Source of the DNA: Phycisphaerales bacterium
GTDB taxonomy: Bacteria; Planctomycetota; Phycisphaerae; Phycisphaerales; UBA1924
Length of the DNA stretch: 34,381 bases
Direction of reading: 5' to 3'
Assembly (NCBI GenBank): GCA_017640485.1
Contig: JAEPQP010000016.1
Span: forward strand, 1-34,381
A program made the translations under genes and the position numbers. The stretch's first letter is position 1. Each line of letters opens with the position of its first letter. The notes under the pieces were generated by a model. That model was not told where the DNA came from, did no database searches, and worked only from the letters and a program-made list of their open reading frames with translations. Positions 25,412-33,637 of the stretch are shown here, piece by piece.

Positions 25412-26602
25412 TCATGTACCCACTGGCGGAAATCGACAGACGGCACAGACATCATTCAGATTCGTGCCCGTTGGTCCGGTCCGAAATGTTGCACCGATAG
25501 AGTCGAGAAACGGAAGCGTGTCATGATTCTCCAAAGCATCCAGTGCTGAGGTCAGCGTCGATCGATATGTGAGCATCTCAGGATGGACCACAGCACCGGC
25601 GGCTTGTGAGGGACCATCAACGCCATCCGTCGCGAATCCGATCACAACCCATTCATTAACTAGCGAGGGGCTTTGTGAGAGTTCGACAGCCGAGCTGAGC
25701 ACCAGTTCGAGTGTGGGTCCACCAACTCCAGACTCTGCATCGGCTTGGACAGTTGTTTCACCGGCGATAACCTGTGCAAGCTGATCGGGATCATTCCTGA
25801 ATGCTCGAGCAAGGGCTCGGCCAAGATCGGATGAAGATCCACTGGCCATGGGCGTTGTGATTGGATCTCTACCATCAACGCATTTCAGATACTCAGCAGC
25901 GGCTGAGAGTGCTGTGGTGTGATCACCGATGATCCGATGTTCGATAAGCTGTTCCCGATCATAGAGAGGACCTGATGCGATGGTCTCAAGATCGTTTCCC
26001 AACACATCGGAGAGGACAACTGTTTCGCAATGATGCACATGGTTGAGCAAACGAGCCAGTCCGCCGGATTTGAGTTGTTCAGCTGATCGTCGGTACATAT
26101 TAAGTTCATGGATCGCCGAACCCGATGTGTTCAGACGGTCTGTTTGCTCAACAATCTCGCACAGAGTCACCCCTTCCTTCGGGAGACACAGATGGGCTGA
26201 CCCCCCTCCCGAGACGCACACCACACAGTCGTGGTCACTCGGGATTGATCGAGCATATTCAGCAACATGCAGTGCCGCGTCCACATTCCGTTGCGTCGGA
26301 ATCGGATGATCAACACCGAAGTATCTGAAATGCGGAAGCCCTACTTCTGGGATGGTTGATTCTGGAGCAAGCACGACTCCTCCGGCAAGTCGATCAGCCA
26401 GAAGCTCAGCGATTGCATTGGACATCGCAACGGATGCCTTCCCAAAAGCAATGATGTGGGTGGGTCTCGTCCAATCACTCAGATCGATCTTGGCGTGGAT
26501 CAATCGGCTTGGATCACACTTTCCGAGTACATGCTCAACAAATCCCCTGCTGAAATCGACGAGTTCTGCATTGAGTTCATCACTGAACCGGATCGAACTC
26601 AT
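25412..26602 (-). CDS. Glycerate 2-kinase (MOFRL/DUF4147 family)
   Basis: 396 residues. Phosphorylates D-glycerate, giving 2-phosphoglycerate in this family, and so feeds hydroxypyruvate/glycerate carbon into glycolysis. Family features: N-terminal IIAFGKASVAMSNAI, the VCVSGGGSAHLCLP nucleotide/substrate loop, LNMYRRSAEQLKSGGLARLL, VVLSDVLGNDLETIASGP, and the C-terminal MOFRL-like part with GFATDGVDGPSQAAGAVV and TGPTGTNLNDV. The length is slightly below the common 420-450 residues. The ATG overlaps the stop of the upstream aminotransferase by 4 nt, so they are translationally coupled. The C-terminus ends soon after the NDV motif. Confidence 0.9.
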   Translation of the reverse strand: MSSIRFSDELNAELVDFSRGFVEHVLGKCDPSRLIHAKIDLSDWTRPTHIIAFGKASVAMSNAIAELLADRLAGGVVLAPESTIPEVGLPHFRYFGVDHPIPTQRNVDAALHVAEYARSIPSDHDCVVCVSGGGSAHLCLPKEGVTLCEIVEQTDRLNTSGSAIHELNMYRRSAEQLKSGGLARLLNHVHHCETVVLSDVLGNDLETIASGPLYDREQLIEHRIIGDHTTALSAAAEYLKCVDGRDPITTPMASGSSSDLGRALARAFRNDPDQLAQVIAGETTVQADAESGVGGPTLELVLSSAVELSQSPSLVNEWVVIGFATDGVDGPSQAAGAVVHPEMLTYRSTLTSALDALENHDTLPFLDSIGATFRTGPTGTNLNDVCAVCRFPPVGT

Positions 26603-27789
26603 CGTTGAAGCGCCCTTTGCATTCGTTTGATTGCTTCGTCAATCGTTGACATTCTCTTACAGAACGCAAATCGGACAAACCCGGATCCCAAAGCAGTGTC
26701 ATCATAAAAAACACTCGGCGGGATCGCTGCTACCCCAGCGTGTTTAGGAAGCCAGGTACACAGATCGACATCATCCTTGCATCCCAGGCGCTCGCTGACT
26801 CGTTCGTGCCCAGCCATGATAAAGAACGCGCCCTCGGGTCGATGAACATCGAATCCAAGATCATCCAGTGCCTCTGCGAGAACACCTCTGGTCGCAGTGA
26901 ACTGTTCACGGATCGCCCGCGCCTCATCGCGTGCATCGTTGAGTAATGCTGCGGAGCCCATTTGTAATGGGCCAGGCACAGAAAAGGTCAAGAACTGGTG
27001 CGCGGCTCGGATGCCTGCTGTCAGGTGTGCGGGTGCGATGGTCCATCCAACCTTCCACCCCGTAAAGGAAAAAATCTTTCCGATCGAGGACATCACGACC
27101 GTCCGATCTTTCATCGATGGGAGTGTTGCAATGGATCGATGCTTATGATCGTCAAATATCAACTGTTCATAGACTTCATCAGAGAACGCGAGGACATCGT
27201 GCTCGACGCACAGATCAGCGATCAGTTTGAGTTGGTCTTGATCGAACACCATCCCTGTCGGATTGTGCGGCGTGTTGATCAGAACTGCACGGGTCCGTTC
27301 GGTGAATGCGTTCCGAAGCTGCTGCTCATCAAACCCGAACCGACCGCCGTCCGGTTGGATGGTCACAAACTTCGGGATCCCCCCCGCCATCGCGACTGCT
27401 GCTCGATACGAGTCATAAAACGGCTCAAACAGGATGACCTCATCCCCCTGATCCACAAGACCCAGCATCGTCGCGACGATTGCTTCGGTGCAGCCGCTCG
27501 TAATGGTCACTTCGGAATCTGGGTCACATTGGAGTGTGTTCATATCACGGGACCAGTTCGAAACCGCTGCTCGGAGTTCGGGGAGACCCGGGAGGGGGGC
27601 GTATTGGTTGACTCCAGATTGGAGGGCTTCCCGAGCAGCGTCTTTCCCGATCTGCGGGCCGTCAGAGTCAGGGAACCCTTGGGAGAGATTGACAGCATGA
27701 TGGGTCCGAGCGAGATTCGTCATCTGGGTGAAGATGGTGGTCCCGAACGGGCGGAATCTCGGAGCGATCTCGATTCGGTGGGTATTCAT
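26599..27789 (-). CDS. Class I/II PLP aminotransferase (kynurenine/methionine aminotransferase-like)
   Basis: 396 residues of fold type I. Visible residues: Gln/Gly/Phe in NLSQGFPD near 34-41, substrate-loop YAPLPGLPELR, Asn176 (NTPHNPTG), Asp204 and Tyr207 (SDEVYE), PLP Lys238 in SSIGKIFSFTGWKVGW, and a C-terminal Arg in FVRFAFCK that would bind the substrate carboxylate. The pattern (SQGFPD, GWKVGW) matches the kynurenine-oxoglutarate / YbdL methionine aminotransferase group. It overlaps the glycerate 2-kinase gene by 4 nt. A role in hydroxypyruvate production from serine would suit that partner but is not the usual activity of this subgroup. Substrate uncertain. Confidence 0.88.
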   Translation of the reverse strand: MNTHRIEIAPRFRPFGTTIFTQMTNLARTHHAVNLSQGFPDSDGPQIGKDAAREALQSGVNQYAPLPGLPELRAAVSNWSRDMNTLQCDPDSEVTITSGCTEAIVATMLGLVDQGDEVILFEPFYDSYRAAVAMAGGIPKFVTIQPDGGRFGFDEQQLRNAFTERTRAVLINTPHNPTGMVFDQDQLKLIADLCVEHDVLAFSDEVYEQLIFDDHKHRSIATLPSMKDRTVVMSSIGKIFSFTGWKVGWTIAPAHLTAGIRAAHQFLTFSVPGPLQMGSAALLNDARDEARAIREQFTATRGVLAEALDDLGFDVHRPEGAFFIMAGHERVSERLGCKDDVDLCTWLPKHAGVAAIPPSVFYDDTALGSGFVRFAFCKRMSTIDEAIKRMQRALQR

Positions 27790-27926
27790 ATGTTGACAAT
27801 AGTGAACGAATCATGTGAATGAGAGGCCTGTAGGATTCCAGATCCAGCCATGGATCAGATTGTCGCCAGATTCAGCTCAGATTCTGTCCAAAAGTGCATT
27901 CTGAAGCAGAAAAGGACGATGTAGAC

Positions 27927-27954
27927 TTGACACTTGCAACAGCACGCCTAGCGT
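27927..27954 (+). promoter_or_regulatory. Probable tRNA-Asn promoter
   Basis: A consensus -35 TTGACA (27927-27932) and a TAGCGT -10-like element (27949-27954) are separated by 16 nt. The predicted start falls about 12 nt before tRNA-Asn. Confidence 0.55.
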
Positions 27955-27972
27955 AGTTGCTGAACATTCAGA

Positions 27973-28045
27973 TCCTCCGTAGCTCAATTGGTAGAGCGAG
28001 CGGCTGTTAACCGCTAGGTCACTGGTTCGAGTCCAGTCGGAGGAG
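27973..28045 (+). tRNA. tRNA-Asn (GTT anticodon)
   Basis: A complete 73-nt cloverleaf: acceptor TCCTCCG/CGGAGGA with G73, D arm GCTC/GAGC, anticodon stem AGCGG/CCGCT with loop CTGTTAA, and T arm ACTGG/CCAGT with TTCGAGT. CCA is not encoded. A strong terminator follows 6 nt later. Confidence 0.95.
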
Positions 28046-28051
28046 TTCATG

Positions 28052-28082
28052 AAAAGCGACTTCCATCTGGAAGTCGCTTTTT
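28052..28082 (+). terminator. Intrinsic terminator of tRNA-Asn
   Basis: A 13-bp stem (28052-28064 with 28069-28081) closed by an ATCT tetraloop; the stem ends in a T run, and TTGCTTTTTG follows. The A-rich 5' arm could let it also stop leftward transcription. Confidence 0.88.
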
Positions 28083-28139
28083 GCTTTTTGAGTGTTGTAT
28101 CACGAAGCACAAATTGGCTACCGGATTTGGACTGATCAA

Positions 28140-29618
28140 TCAGACTGCAGGTTTCGATGCCGCGACATCGGGCTGGACGATCATGGGCATCGGTTCGGGG
28201 AGCAGATACTCGATCACATCCATCGCCGAGTACGAAGTCGCGCCGGGTTTGAGGAATCGGGCAACATCGGAGACATCATCCCCTGAAGTGATCAAAGGCT
28301 TCTCCAACTCCCCATTGCGTTGGATCTGCCCCAACCCGATATTGGACATCAAGCCGTTGCAGACGCATTTGCGACCCACTGTGTCGCTGAGTTCTCCGCC
28401 CTTCTTGAGGTAGTCATCGATCGGTTCTGATGGGCAGCGCCAACCGACTTTGCCATTCTCTTTCTTGTACGCATGGCGTAGATACCCAAGATCACAAATC
28501 CGAGCGCGATCCAGATAGACATCCTCATCGGAGAGCGTCGAATCCATCTGGAGGACCTTAAACGGGAATCCGGTCGGGGATGCGACCGGATCTGTGAAGA
28601 CCTCAGCTTCTCCTCTTCGGCTCAGATCAAGACTCGCTTGTCGGAGTTGATCGTCAAAACCGGACTCATCACAGAACGCGAAAGCAGTGCCAATCTGAAC
28701 ACCCGCGGCTCCCATCTCGAGGGCCTCCGAAATTCGCTCGGGTTCCGCGTAAGACCCGGCGAGCCAGAACGGGAGACCGAGCTTACTGATTGCACTGAGG
28801 TCGCAATCATCGCGATCGCCGTAGATCGGTTCGCCTTCGATGCTCAACTGCATCTTCCCTCGAGGAGGCGCGTTGTGACCCCCTGCTGTCGGACCTTCAA
28901 TGATGAATCCGTTGACCATTCCACTCGATTTCCGTGCGAGCATGCTCGCGAGGGTCGCGGATGACACAATCGCGAGGAAGTCTGGGCGGATGAGATCCGG
29001 GACATCGCCGTCGCAAAATGCTACAGGGTCAAATCGGGTACAGAAATCATCTCCCGCTTCGGCGCCTACGACATCAATTTTGAGTTCAACGGGTTCCTTG
29101 CGAGAGAGGCGATCAAGGATGCCTGGAATTGCTTTGGGGATCCCGGCTCCCATCAGTACATACGAAACGCCCGCGAGCATCGCTCCAAAGATCGACGGCA
29201 GGTTGGGGGCTTGGATTTTTTCGAGGTAGTTGATCCCTACCGGGCCGTCGTGACCCTCCTTTGCGAGATAGACCTCGACAAAGTTTGAAGCGACCAGTAA
29301 CTCTTCGAGTGATTTCGAAGGCTTCAGACTCGGGACCGGTTTCGGTTTGAAGGGAGCATCCTTTGGCTTGCCACCTTCGATGAAGTATTTATCGATGATC
29401 CGCTGCGCGACCCCGGGGATCGGGAAGTGGCTCAGCGCTCTCCGCATGTGACCACCCGGATCACCGACTTGGAGACGACGAGCTAGCAGAATATCCAACG
29501 CAGTCCCAGAAACCACTCCGAGTTGACCGGTGCGAGAGACAGCATTGGCAAGGGTCCAACTGGAAACACCTGCACCCATGCCTCCCTGAATGATAATTGG
29601 TCGTTGCGCACTCATCAT
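28140..29618 (-). CDS. Nitronate monooxygenase / PfaD-like FMN flavoprotein
   Basis: About 492 residues from Met at 29618 (AGGA 9 nt upstream); ATG at 29642 would add 8 residues. TIM-barrel flavoprotein of the nitronate monooxygenase / 2-nitropropane dioxygenase fold, in the longer group that also includes PfaD of polyketide and polyunsaturated fatty acid synthesis. Landmarks: N-terminal PIIIQGGMGAGVSSWTLANAV (FMN phosphate-side loop), GPTAGGHNAPPRG with the His that aligns with the nitronate monooxygenase base, and AGVQIGTAFAFCDESG as the second phosphate loop. The C-terminal extension has a Cys-containing DTVGRKCVCNGLMSNIG motif. No polyketide or fatty acid synthase gene is nearby, so a PfaD role in synthesis is unsupported; the true substrate is unknown. 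Confidence 0.8.
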   Translation of the reverse strand: MMSAQRPIIIQGGMGAGVSSWTLANAVSRTGQLGVVSGTALDILLARRLQVGDPGGHMRRALSHFPIPGVAQRIIDKYFIEGGKPKDAPFKPKPVPSLKPSKSLEELLVASNFVEVYLAKEGHDGPVGINYLEKIQAPNLPSIFGAMLAGVSYVLMGAGIPKAIPGILDRLSRKEPVELKIDVVGAEAGDDFCTRFDPVAFCDGDVPDLIRPDFLAIVSSATLASMLARKSSGMVNGFIIEGPTAGGHNAPPRGKMQLSIEGEPIYGDRDDCDLSAISKLGLPFWLAGSYAEPERISEALEMGAAGVQIGTAFAFCDESGFDDQLRQASLDLSRRGEAEVFTDPVASPTGFPFKVLQMDSTLSDEDVYLDRARICDLGYLRHAYKKENGKVGWRCPSEPIDDYLKKGGELSDTVGRKCVCNGLMSNIGLGQIQRNGELEKPLITSGDDVSDVARFLKPGATSYSAMDVIEYLLPEPMPMIVQPDVAASKPAV

Positions 29619-29712
29619 GTGTGGGTATCCTAGCCCGATCATGCCTTGAGACCCCAGTTTCTGGATCTCATCACAGAGAACTCAGTAAACGTGGTAGAGG
29701 AAACTCTCTGGA

Positions 29713-31389
29713 TCACCACTGAGTCCCTTGTGAGCCATTCTGAGCGGAGACCGTCTTTCTCTTGACTCGGATATCCGATTTCTTCACGCGTCCATTAGTG
29801 ACCCCAGAACCCGGTTTGAGCTTCTTGGAGTGCTTTGTCGGCGATTGCGATTCGGATCGCTTTGTACGTTTCTGTTGCTTGCCGGCTTGAGCGAGTGGGA
29901 AGCCCCCAGTGTCCTTATGCTTGAAGTTCTTATTCTGGCTGCGTTTGGACTTTGAGTTCCCATCAGGACGACCAGTTTGCTGTCCTTGAGCTGGAGAAGA
30001 TTTCTTGCTGGGAGTCTTCTTGTTCGCAGGCTTACTGCTGCCTTGATGCTTGTTTGATAGACCATCAAACTGCTCGTCACGGCGGGCCCCTTTCCCAGAT
30101 CGTGGACGAGCGAATCGTGATGGACCACTGGTCTTGCGCTGCCCTCGGCTCTTCTTGGGAGCACCCCGACGCATCGGTTCTGGAGCGTTGAAAGTGAGAT
30201 CCGTGTGATTTGTCCCAACTTCGATATTGATCTTGGTTCGACGCTCGATCGAGCGGTAGATCCCGAGCTCGCCGTAGTCGCACAGCGAGATCGCGATCCC
30301 GGATGCGCCGGCACGAGCGGTGCGTCCGATCCTGTGGACATAGGTCTCCGGATCGATCGGCATATCAAAGTTCACGACATGGGTGATATCGTCTACATCA
30401 ATCCCCCTGGACGCGATATCGGTCGCGACCAGCACTTGGGTCGCTCCAGACTTAAAGCGTCGCATGGTTCGCGTGCGTGCGTTCTGGGTCTTGTTGCCGT
30501 GGATCGCTTCTGCGTTGATCCCGGAACGATTCAGGACCTTGACAAGCTTGTCTGCACCGTGCTTGGTTCTCGTAAAGACCAATGCCCGCCCAATATCCTC
30601 TTCGGAGAGCAAGCGATCGAGGAGTTCGGCTTTGTGTTCACGCTCAACCGTATAGATCCTCTGCGAAATCAGCTCGGCTGTGGTCGATTCGGGGGCGGTT
30701 TCCACCATTGCAGGCTCAAACAGGATCGCATCAGCGAGTGTCCGGATTTCACCCGATAGCGTTGCCGAGAAGAAGAGCGTTTGTCGTTCGCTTGGAATCA
30801 GCTCAATGACCTTGCGGATATCGTTGATAAACCCCATATCCAGCATCCGGTCCGCTTCATCGAGGACGAGCGTTTCGACTTGGCTCAGATCGATATGGCC
30901 CTGATTAACTAGATCGAGCAATCGGCCGGGGGTCGCGATGAGGACATCAACACCCGCTCGAAGTTCGCGGACTTGCTTCCCCTGACTGACCCCGCCGAAG
31001 ACGACCGCGTGACGCAGATGGACGTTCCGTCCATACGCGACGAAGCTCTCGAAGATCTGCATCGCGAGCTCTCGCGTAGGACACAAGATCAATGCACGGG
31101 GTGGTCGGCCGTGACCTCGGTTGCGGTTGTTCTTTGACTGTTTGTTTTTCTTGTCAATCTTCCCGAAGCCCGGGTCGCGGTCGATCGGCGCATTCTGTGA
31201 AAGTCGATGGAGGATCGGGAGTGCAAATGCACAGGTCTTGCCCGTTCCGGTTTGGGCGCACCCAAGCACATCTTGACCGTCGAGCGCAAATGGGATCGAT
31301 TGCGCTTGGATAGGAGTCGCGGTGGTGTACCCTTTGTCGGCAACCGCGCGAACGATGGGCTCTGCGAGCCGCAGTTCACTGAAATTCAT
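29713..31389 (-). CDS. DEAD-box ATP-dependent RNA helicase (RhlE-like)
   Basis: 558 residues from Met at 31389 (MNFSELRLAEPIV, the normal Q-motif lead-in); an in-frame ATG at 31542 would add 51 residues without similarity. Motifs: Q motif TPIQAQSIP (25-33), I AQTGTGKT (45-52), PTRELAM, GG, TPGR, II DEAD (177-180), III SAT (208-210), and in the second RecA domain VLVATDIASRGID and HRIGRTARAG. A basic insert sits between motifs I and Ia (about 68-95), and a long Lys/Arg/Gln/Ser-rich disordered tail (about 385-558) follows, typical of RhlE-type helicases that bind structured RNA in ribosome assembly or RNA decay. It is read toward the flavoprotein gene 94 nt downstream. Confidence 0.93.
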   Translation of the reverse strand: MNFSELRLAEPIVRAVADKGYTTATPIQAQSIPFALDGQDVLGCAQTGTGKTCAFALPILHRLSQNAPIDRDPGFGKIDKKNKQSKNNRNRGHGRPPRALILCPTRELAMQIFESFVAYGRNVHLRHAVVFGGVSQGKQVRELRAGVDVLIATPGRLLDLVNQGHIDLSQVETLVLDEADRMLDMGFINDIRKVIELIPSERQTLFFSATLSGEIRTLADAILFEPAMVETAPESTTAELISQRIYTVEREHKAELLDRLLSEEDIGRALVFTRTKHGADKLVKVLNRSGINAEAIHGNKTQNARTRTMRRFKSGATQVLVATDIASRGIDVDDITHVVNFDMPIDPETYVHRIGRTARAGASGIAISLCDYGELGIYRSIERRTKINIEVGTNHTDLTFNAPEPMRRGAPKKSRGQRKTSGPSRFARPRSGKGARRDEQFDGLSNKHQGSSKPANKKTPSKKSSPAQGQQTGRPDGNSKSKRSQNKNFKHKDTGGFPLAQAGKQQKRTKRSESQSPTKHSKKLKPGSGVTNGRVKKSDIRVKRKTVSAQNGSQGTQW

Positions 31390-31707
31390 ATGTGTTGTTT
31401 TCTCTGAGTCCGGCGTGAGTCGGGCATCGGGTTCCCGTGAATACCGGACTGTCGCTGGACGCCTAAGCGTAAAGAGCAATGCTACCGGCGTGAATATGGT
31501 GCTGTGATCCCGATAGTCCACAGCGGCATGGACTCTAGGCATCCTTCTGTACGAAGTCCAGATATTTCAAGGACATAGGGAGATTGCCCATACAGCATGC
31601 TGAACTCTAGAGTTCTCTACGCAACTTGACTGTTCATTTCTGGTACAGTTTTTCATCAGCGATTCAGCTGGTGGTCTCTGAGTTTTTATCTGTACCTAAG
31701 GGTCAAC
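31390..31707. promoter_or_regulatory. Divergent intergenic region with two adjacent perfect palindromes
   Basis: This 318-nt gap separates the divergent helicase and M14 genes. It contains CAGCATGCTG (31593-31602) and, sharing its last base, GAACTCTAGAGTTC (31602-31615), both perfect palindromes, about 93 nt before the M14 start. They look like operator sites. I could not identify a convincing -35/-10 pair; TTGACT at 31626 has no properly spaced partner. AAGG lies just before the M14 ATG. Confidence 0.45.
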
Positions 31708-33636
31708 ATGGCACATCACATTCGCATGGCCGCACTGAGTGCGGCGGTTCTCACGGCTACGACAGCACAAGCGGTGCAATCAAGTTCCAGTAACGATCGA
31801 TATCGAACGGTCAACGAACTCCGAGATGACCTGAGCAGGTTTGCTCAGGAGCATTCGTCGATCCAGTACTCCACGATCGGTTCGTCGCTCAACGGCTCCC
31901 CGCTCTCGCTAATTACAATCGCGGATGATGTGAACAAAGCAGATCAACAACCTGCGTTGCTGATCACTGCAGGGATTGATGGGCGCTACACATCAAGCTC
32001 TGAAATCGCGGCTCGGATAGCGGATCGATTGGTGAGTGACTACCCAGATCTACTCAAAGAAATGACGGTGTACATCATCCCGCAACTCAATCCAGACGGT
32101 GCCGGGATGAATATGCAATCGCTGCGTCATGAAGTCATTGGCAATGCTCGGGCCACAGACGATGACCGAGATCGTGCTACGGATGAGGATGGTCCGGATG
32201 ATCTCAATGGGGATGGCTACATCACGATCATGCGTCGTCTGAATCCTCCGATTGACGATCAAGCGACACATTTCTCAGACCCAGACAATCCGTTGCTCAA
32301 CATCAAACCAGATCCCAAAGAGGGCCAGCGAGCAACATTCTCGATCTATCCAGAGGGACTGGACAACGACAAGGACGGCAAGATCAACGAGGACTCCATC
32401 GGGAGTGTCGATCTCGATTCGAACTTCATGCACCGCTGGCTAGAGCATGATCGTGACGCCGGCCGATACCCGCTCTCAGAACCTGAATCGTTGGCAATCG
32501 CTCAGTTTGTGCTCAACCACGACAACATTGTGATGGCCCTGACGATTGGGCGACACGACAATCTCATCAATCAACCCGATGCGAAAGCCAAGGACATCAC
32601 CGGAACCGCTCCCAAAGCCATCGACGCAAAGGATGCGGACCTCTACAAAGCGATCGGTGAGATCTACAAGGAAACAACATCCGCGACAGAGGCTCCGAAA
32701 TCGGATATCGCAGGAAGTTTCCACGCATGGCTCTACGCGCAGCGCGGGATCCCGAGTTTCGCGGCCGTCCCCTGGACACGACCAACGTCTGAATCAGGTG
32801 GATCTGGTGATGGGAAGGATTCGACGGACGCTGGCGCTGACCAAGCTGAAGTTGAAGGGAATGGATTGACCCCCTCGGGAGTCGGCGACATCAGTATGGA
32901 AACGCTTGATGAGCTCCGAGACGCATATGAGTCGATGACCGGTGAATCTGTTGATGAATCAATGATCGCGAACATCACCCCTGAAATGGTGGAAGGGTTC
33001 GCGGCACAGCTGGGGATCGAGATCCGGCGGGTTGTGGAAGCAGAACCAGTCGAGAATACGGCTCCAGCCAAATCATCAGAAAAGAAAGCCAAGTCGAAAA
33101 AGAAAAGCGATGAGCAGAAATGGTTGGACTACTTCGAAGAGGCTGGCATCAATGGCTTCGTAGACTGGGAACCCTATGACCACCCCACTCTCGGCCAAGT
33201 GGAGATCGGAGGGTTTGTTCCCGGCGTACGGATCAACCCGCCTGCAACAGAACTGGATTCAAGTGCCGAGAAAATGACCGCGTTTGTGGCTCAACTGATC
33301 GAGTATCGACCGATCGTCAACACAATCGGTCCCGAGGTCAATGAGCTCGCGGACGGGCTCTATGAAGTTCATTTCTCCGTGGTCAATGATGGAAAGATGC
33401 CGACCAGCACAGCCCATTCACGCTCGTCACGAGCCACCAAGCCCACGATCATCCGCTTGTCGACCGATGTGGATCACATTATCACAGGACAACGGGTCTC
33501 ACGGGTCTGGGGGATTGATGCGCATGGCGGCCGATCTGATCATCACTGGATACTCCGAACTGACAATCTCGCGGATGAGCGGATCGAGATCATCGACCCC
33601 CGCTTTGGGAACAGAACCATCGAGCTAGGAGAGTAA
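31708..33636 (+). CDS. Exported M14-like carboxypeptidase homologue lacking zinc ligands (probable pseudopeptidase)
   Basis: 642 residues with a signal peptide (MAHHIRMAALSAAVLTATTAQA, cleavage near 22). The fold matches M14 zinc carboxypeptidases: PQLNPDG, VDLDSNFMHRW and YPLSEPESLAI correspond to the family VPxxNPDG, DLNRNF and PxSEPE stretches. Key residues are changed. Against the next gene, where the zinc motif is VHGNE, this protein reads IDGRY: Asp91 replaces the His ligand and Tyr94 the Glu ligand. The family DLNRNF reads DLDSNF, losing the substrate-binding Arg, and the region of the third ligand reads ALTIGRHDN. Two Asp/Gly loops (DEDGPDDLNGDG and DNDKDGKINED) remain. A Lys-rich linker lies at about 450-470. 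It overlaps nothing and ends 1 nt before the next M14 gene. The intact reading frame argues against a decaying gene. Confidence 0.85.
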   Translation: MAHHIRMAALSAAVLTATTAQAVQSSSSNDRYRTVNELRDDLSRFAQEHSSIQYSTIGSSLNGSPLSLITIADDVNKADQQPALLITAGIDGRYTSSSEIAARIADRLVSDYPDLLKEMTVYIIPQLNPDGAGMNMQSLRHEVIGNARATDDDRDRATDEDGPDDLNGDGYITIMRRLNPPIDDQATHFSDPDNPLLNIKPDPKEGQRATFSIYPEGLDNDKDGKINEDSIGSVDLDSNFMHRWLEHDRDAGRYPLSEPESLAIAQFVLNHDNIVMALTIGRHDNLINQPDAKAKDITGTAPKAIDAKDADLYKAIGEIYKETTSATEAPKSDIAGSFHAWLYAQRGIPSFAAVPWTRPTSESGGSGDGKDSTDAGADQAEVEGNGLTPSGVGDISMETLDELRDAYESMTGESVDESMIANITPEMVEGFAAQLGIEIRRVVEAEPVENTAPAKSSEKKAKSKKKSDEQKWLDYFEEAGINGFVDWEPYDHPTLGQVEIGGFVPGVRINPPATELDSSAEKMTAFVAQLIEYRPIVNTIGPEVNELADGLYEVHFSVVNDGKMPTSTAHSRSSRATKPTIIRLSTDVDHIITGQRVSRVWGIDAHGGRSDHHWILRTDNLADERIEIIDPRFGNRTIELGE

Positions 33637-33637
33637 T

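Noticed and set aside
26998-27822. Long plus-strand frame (274 codons) opposite the aminotransferase
   Set aside because: It is antisense to a well-supported gene, has no family similarity, and is rich in His, Cys and Arg, as expected for a shadow frame.
30205-30759. Plus-strand frame of 184 codons opposite the helicase
   Set aside because: Shadow of the DEAD-box gene; no motif, start signal or codon pattern supports it.
31390-31542. N-terminal extension of the helicase
   Set aside because: The added residues do not resemble the family; MNFSELRL at 31389 is the usual start of RhlE-type proteins.
31626-31649. Promoter TTGACT / TACAGT upstream of the M14 operon
   Set aside because: The spacer is only 12 nt, too short for a sigma-70-type promoter.
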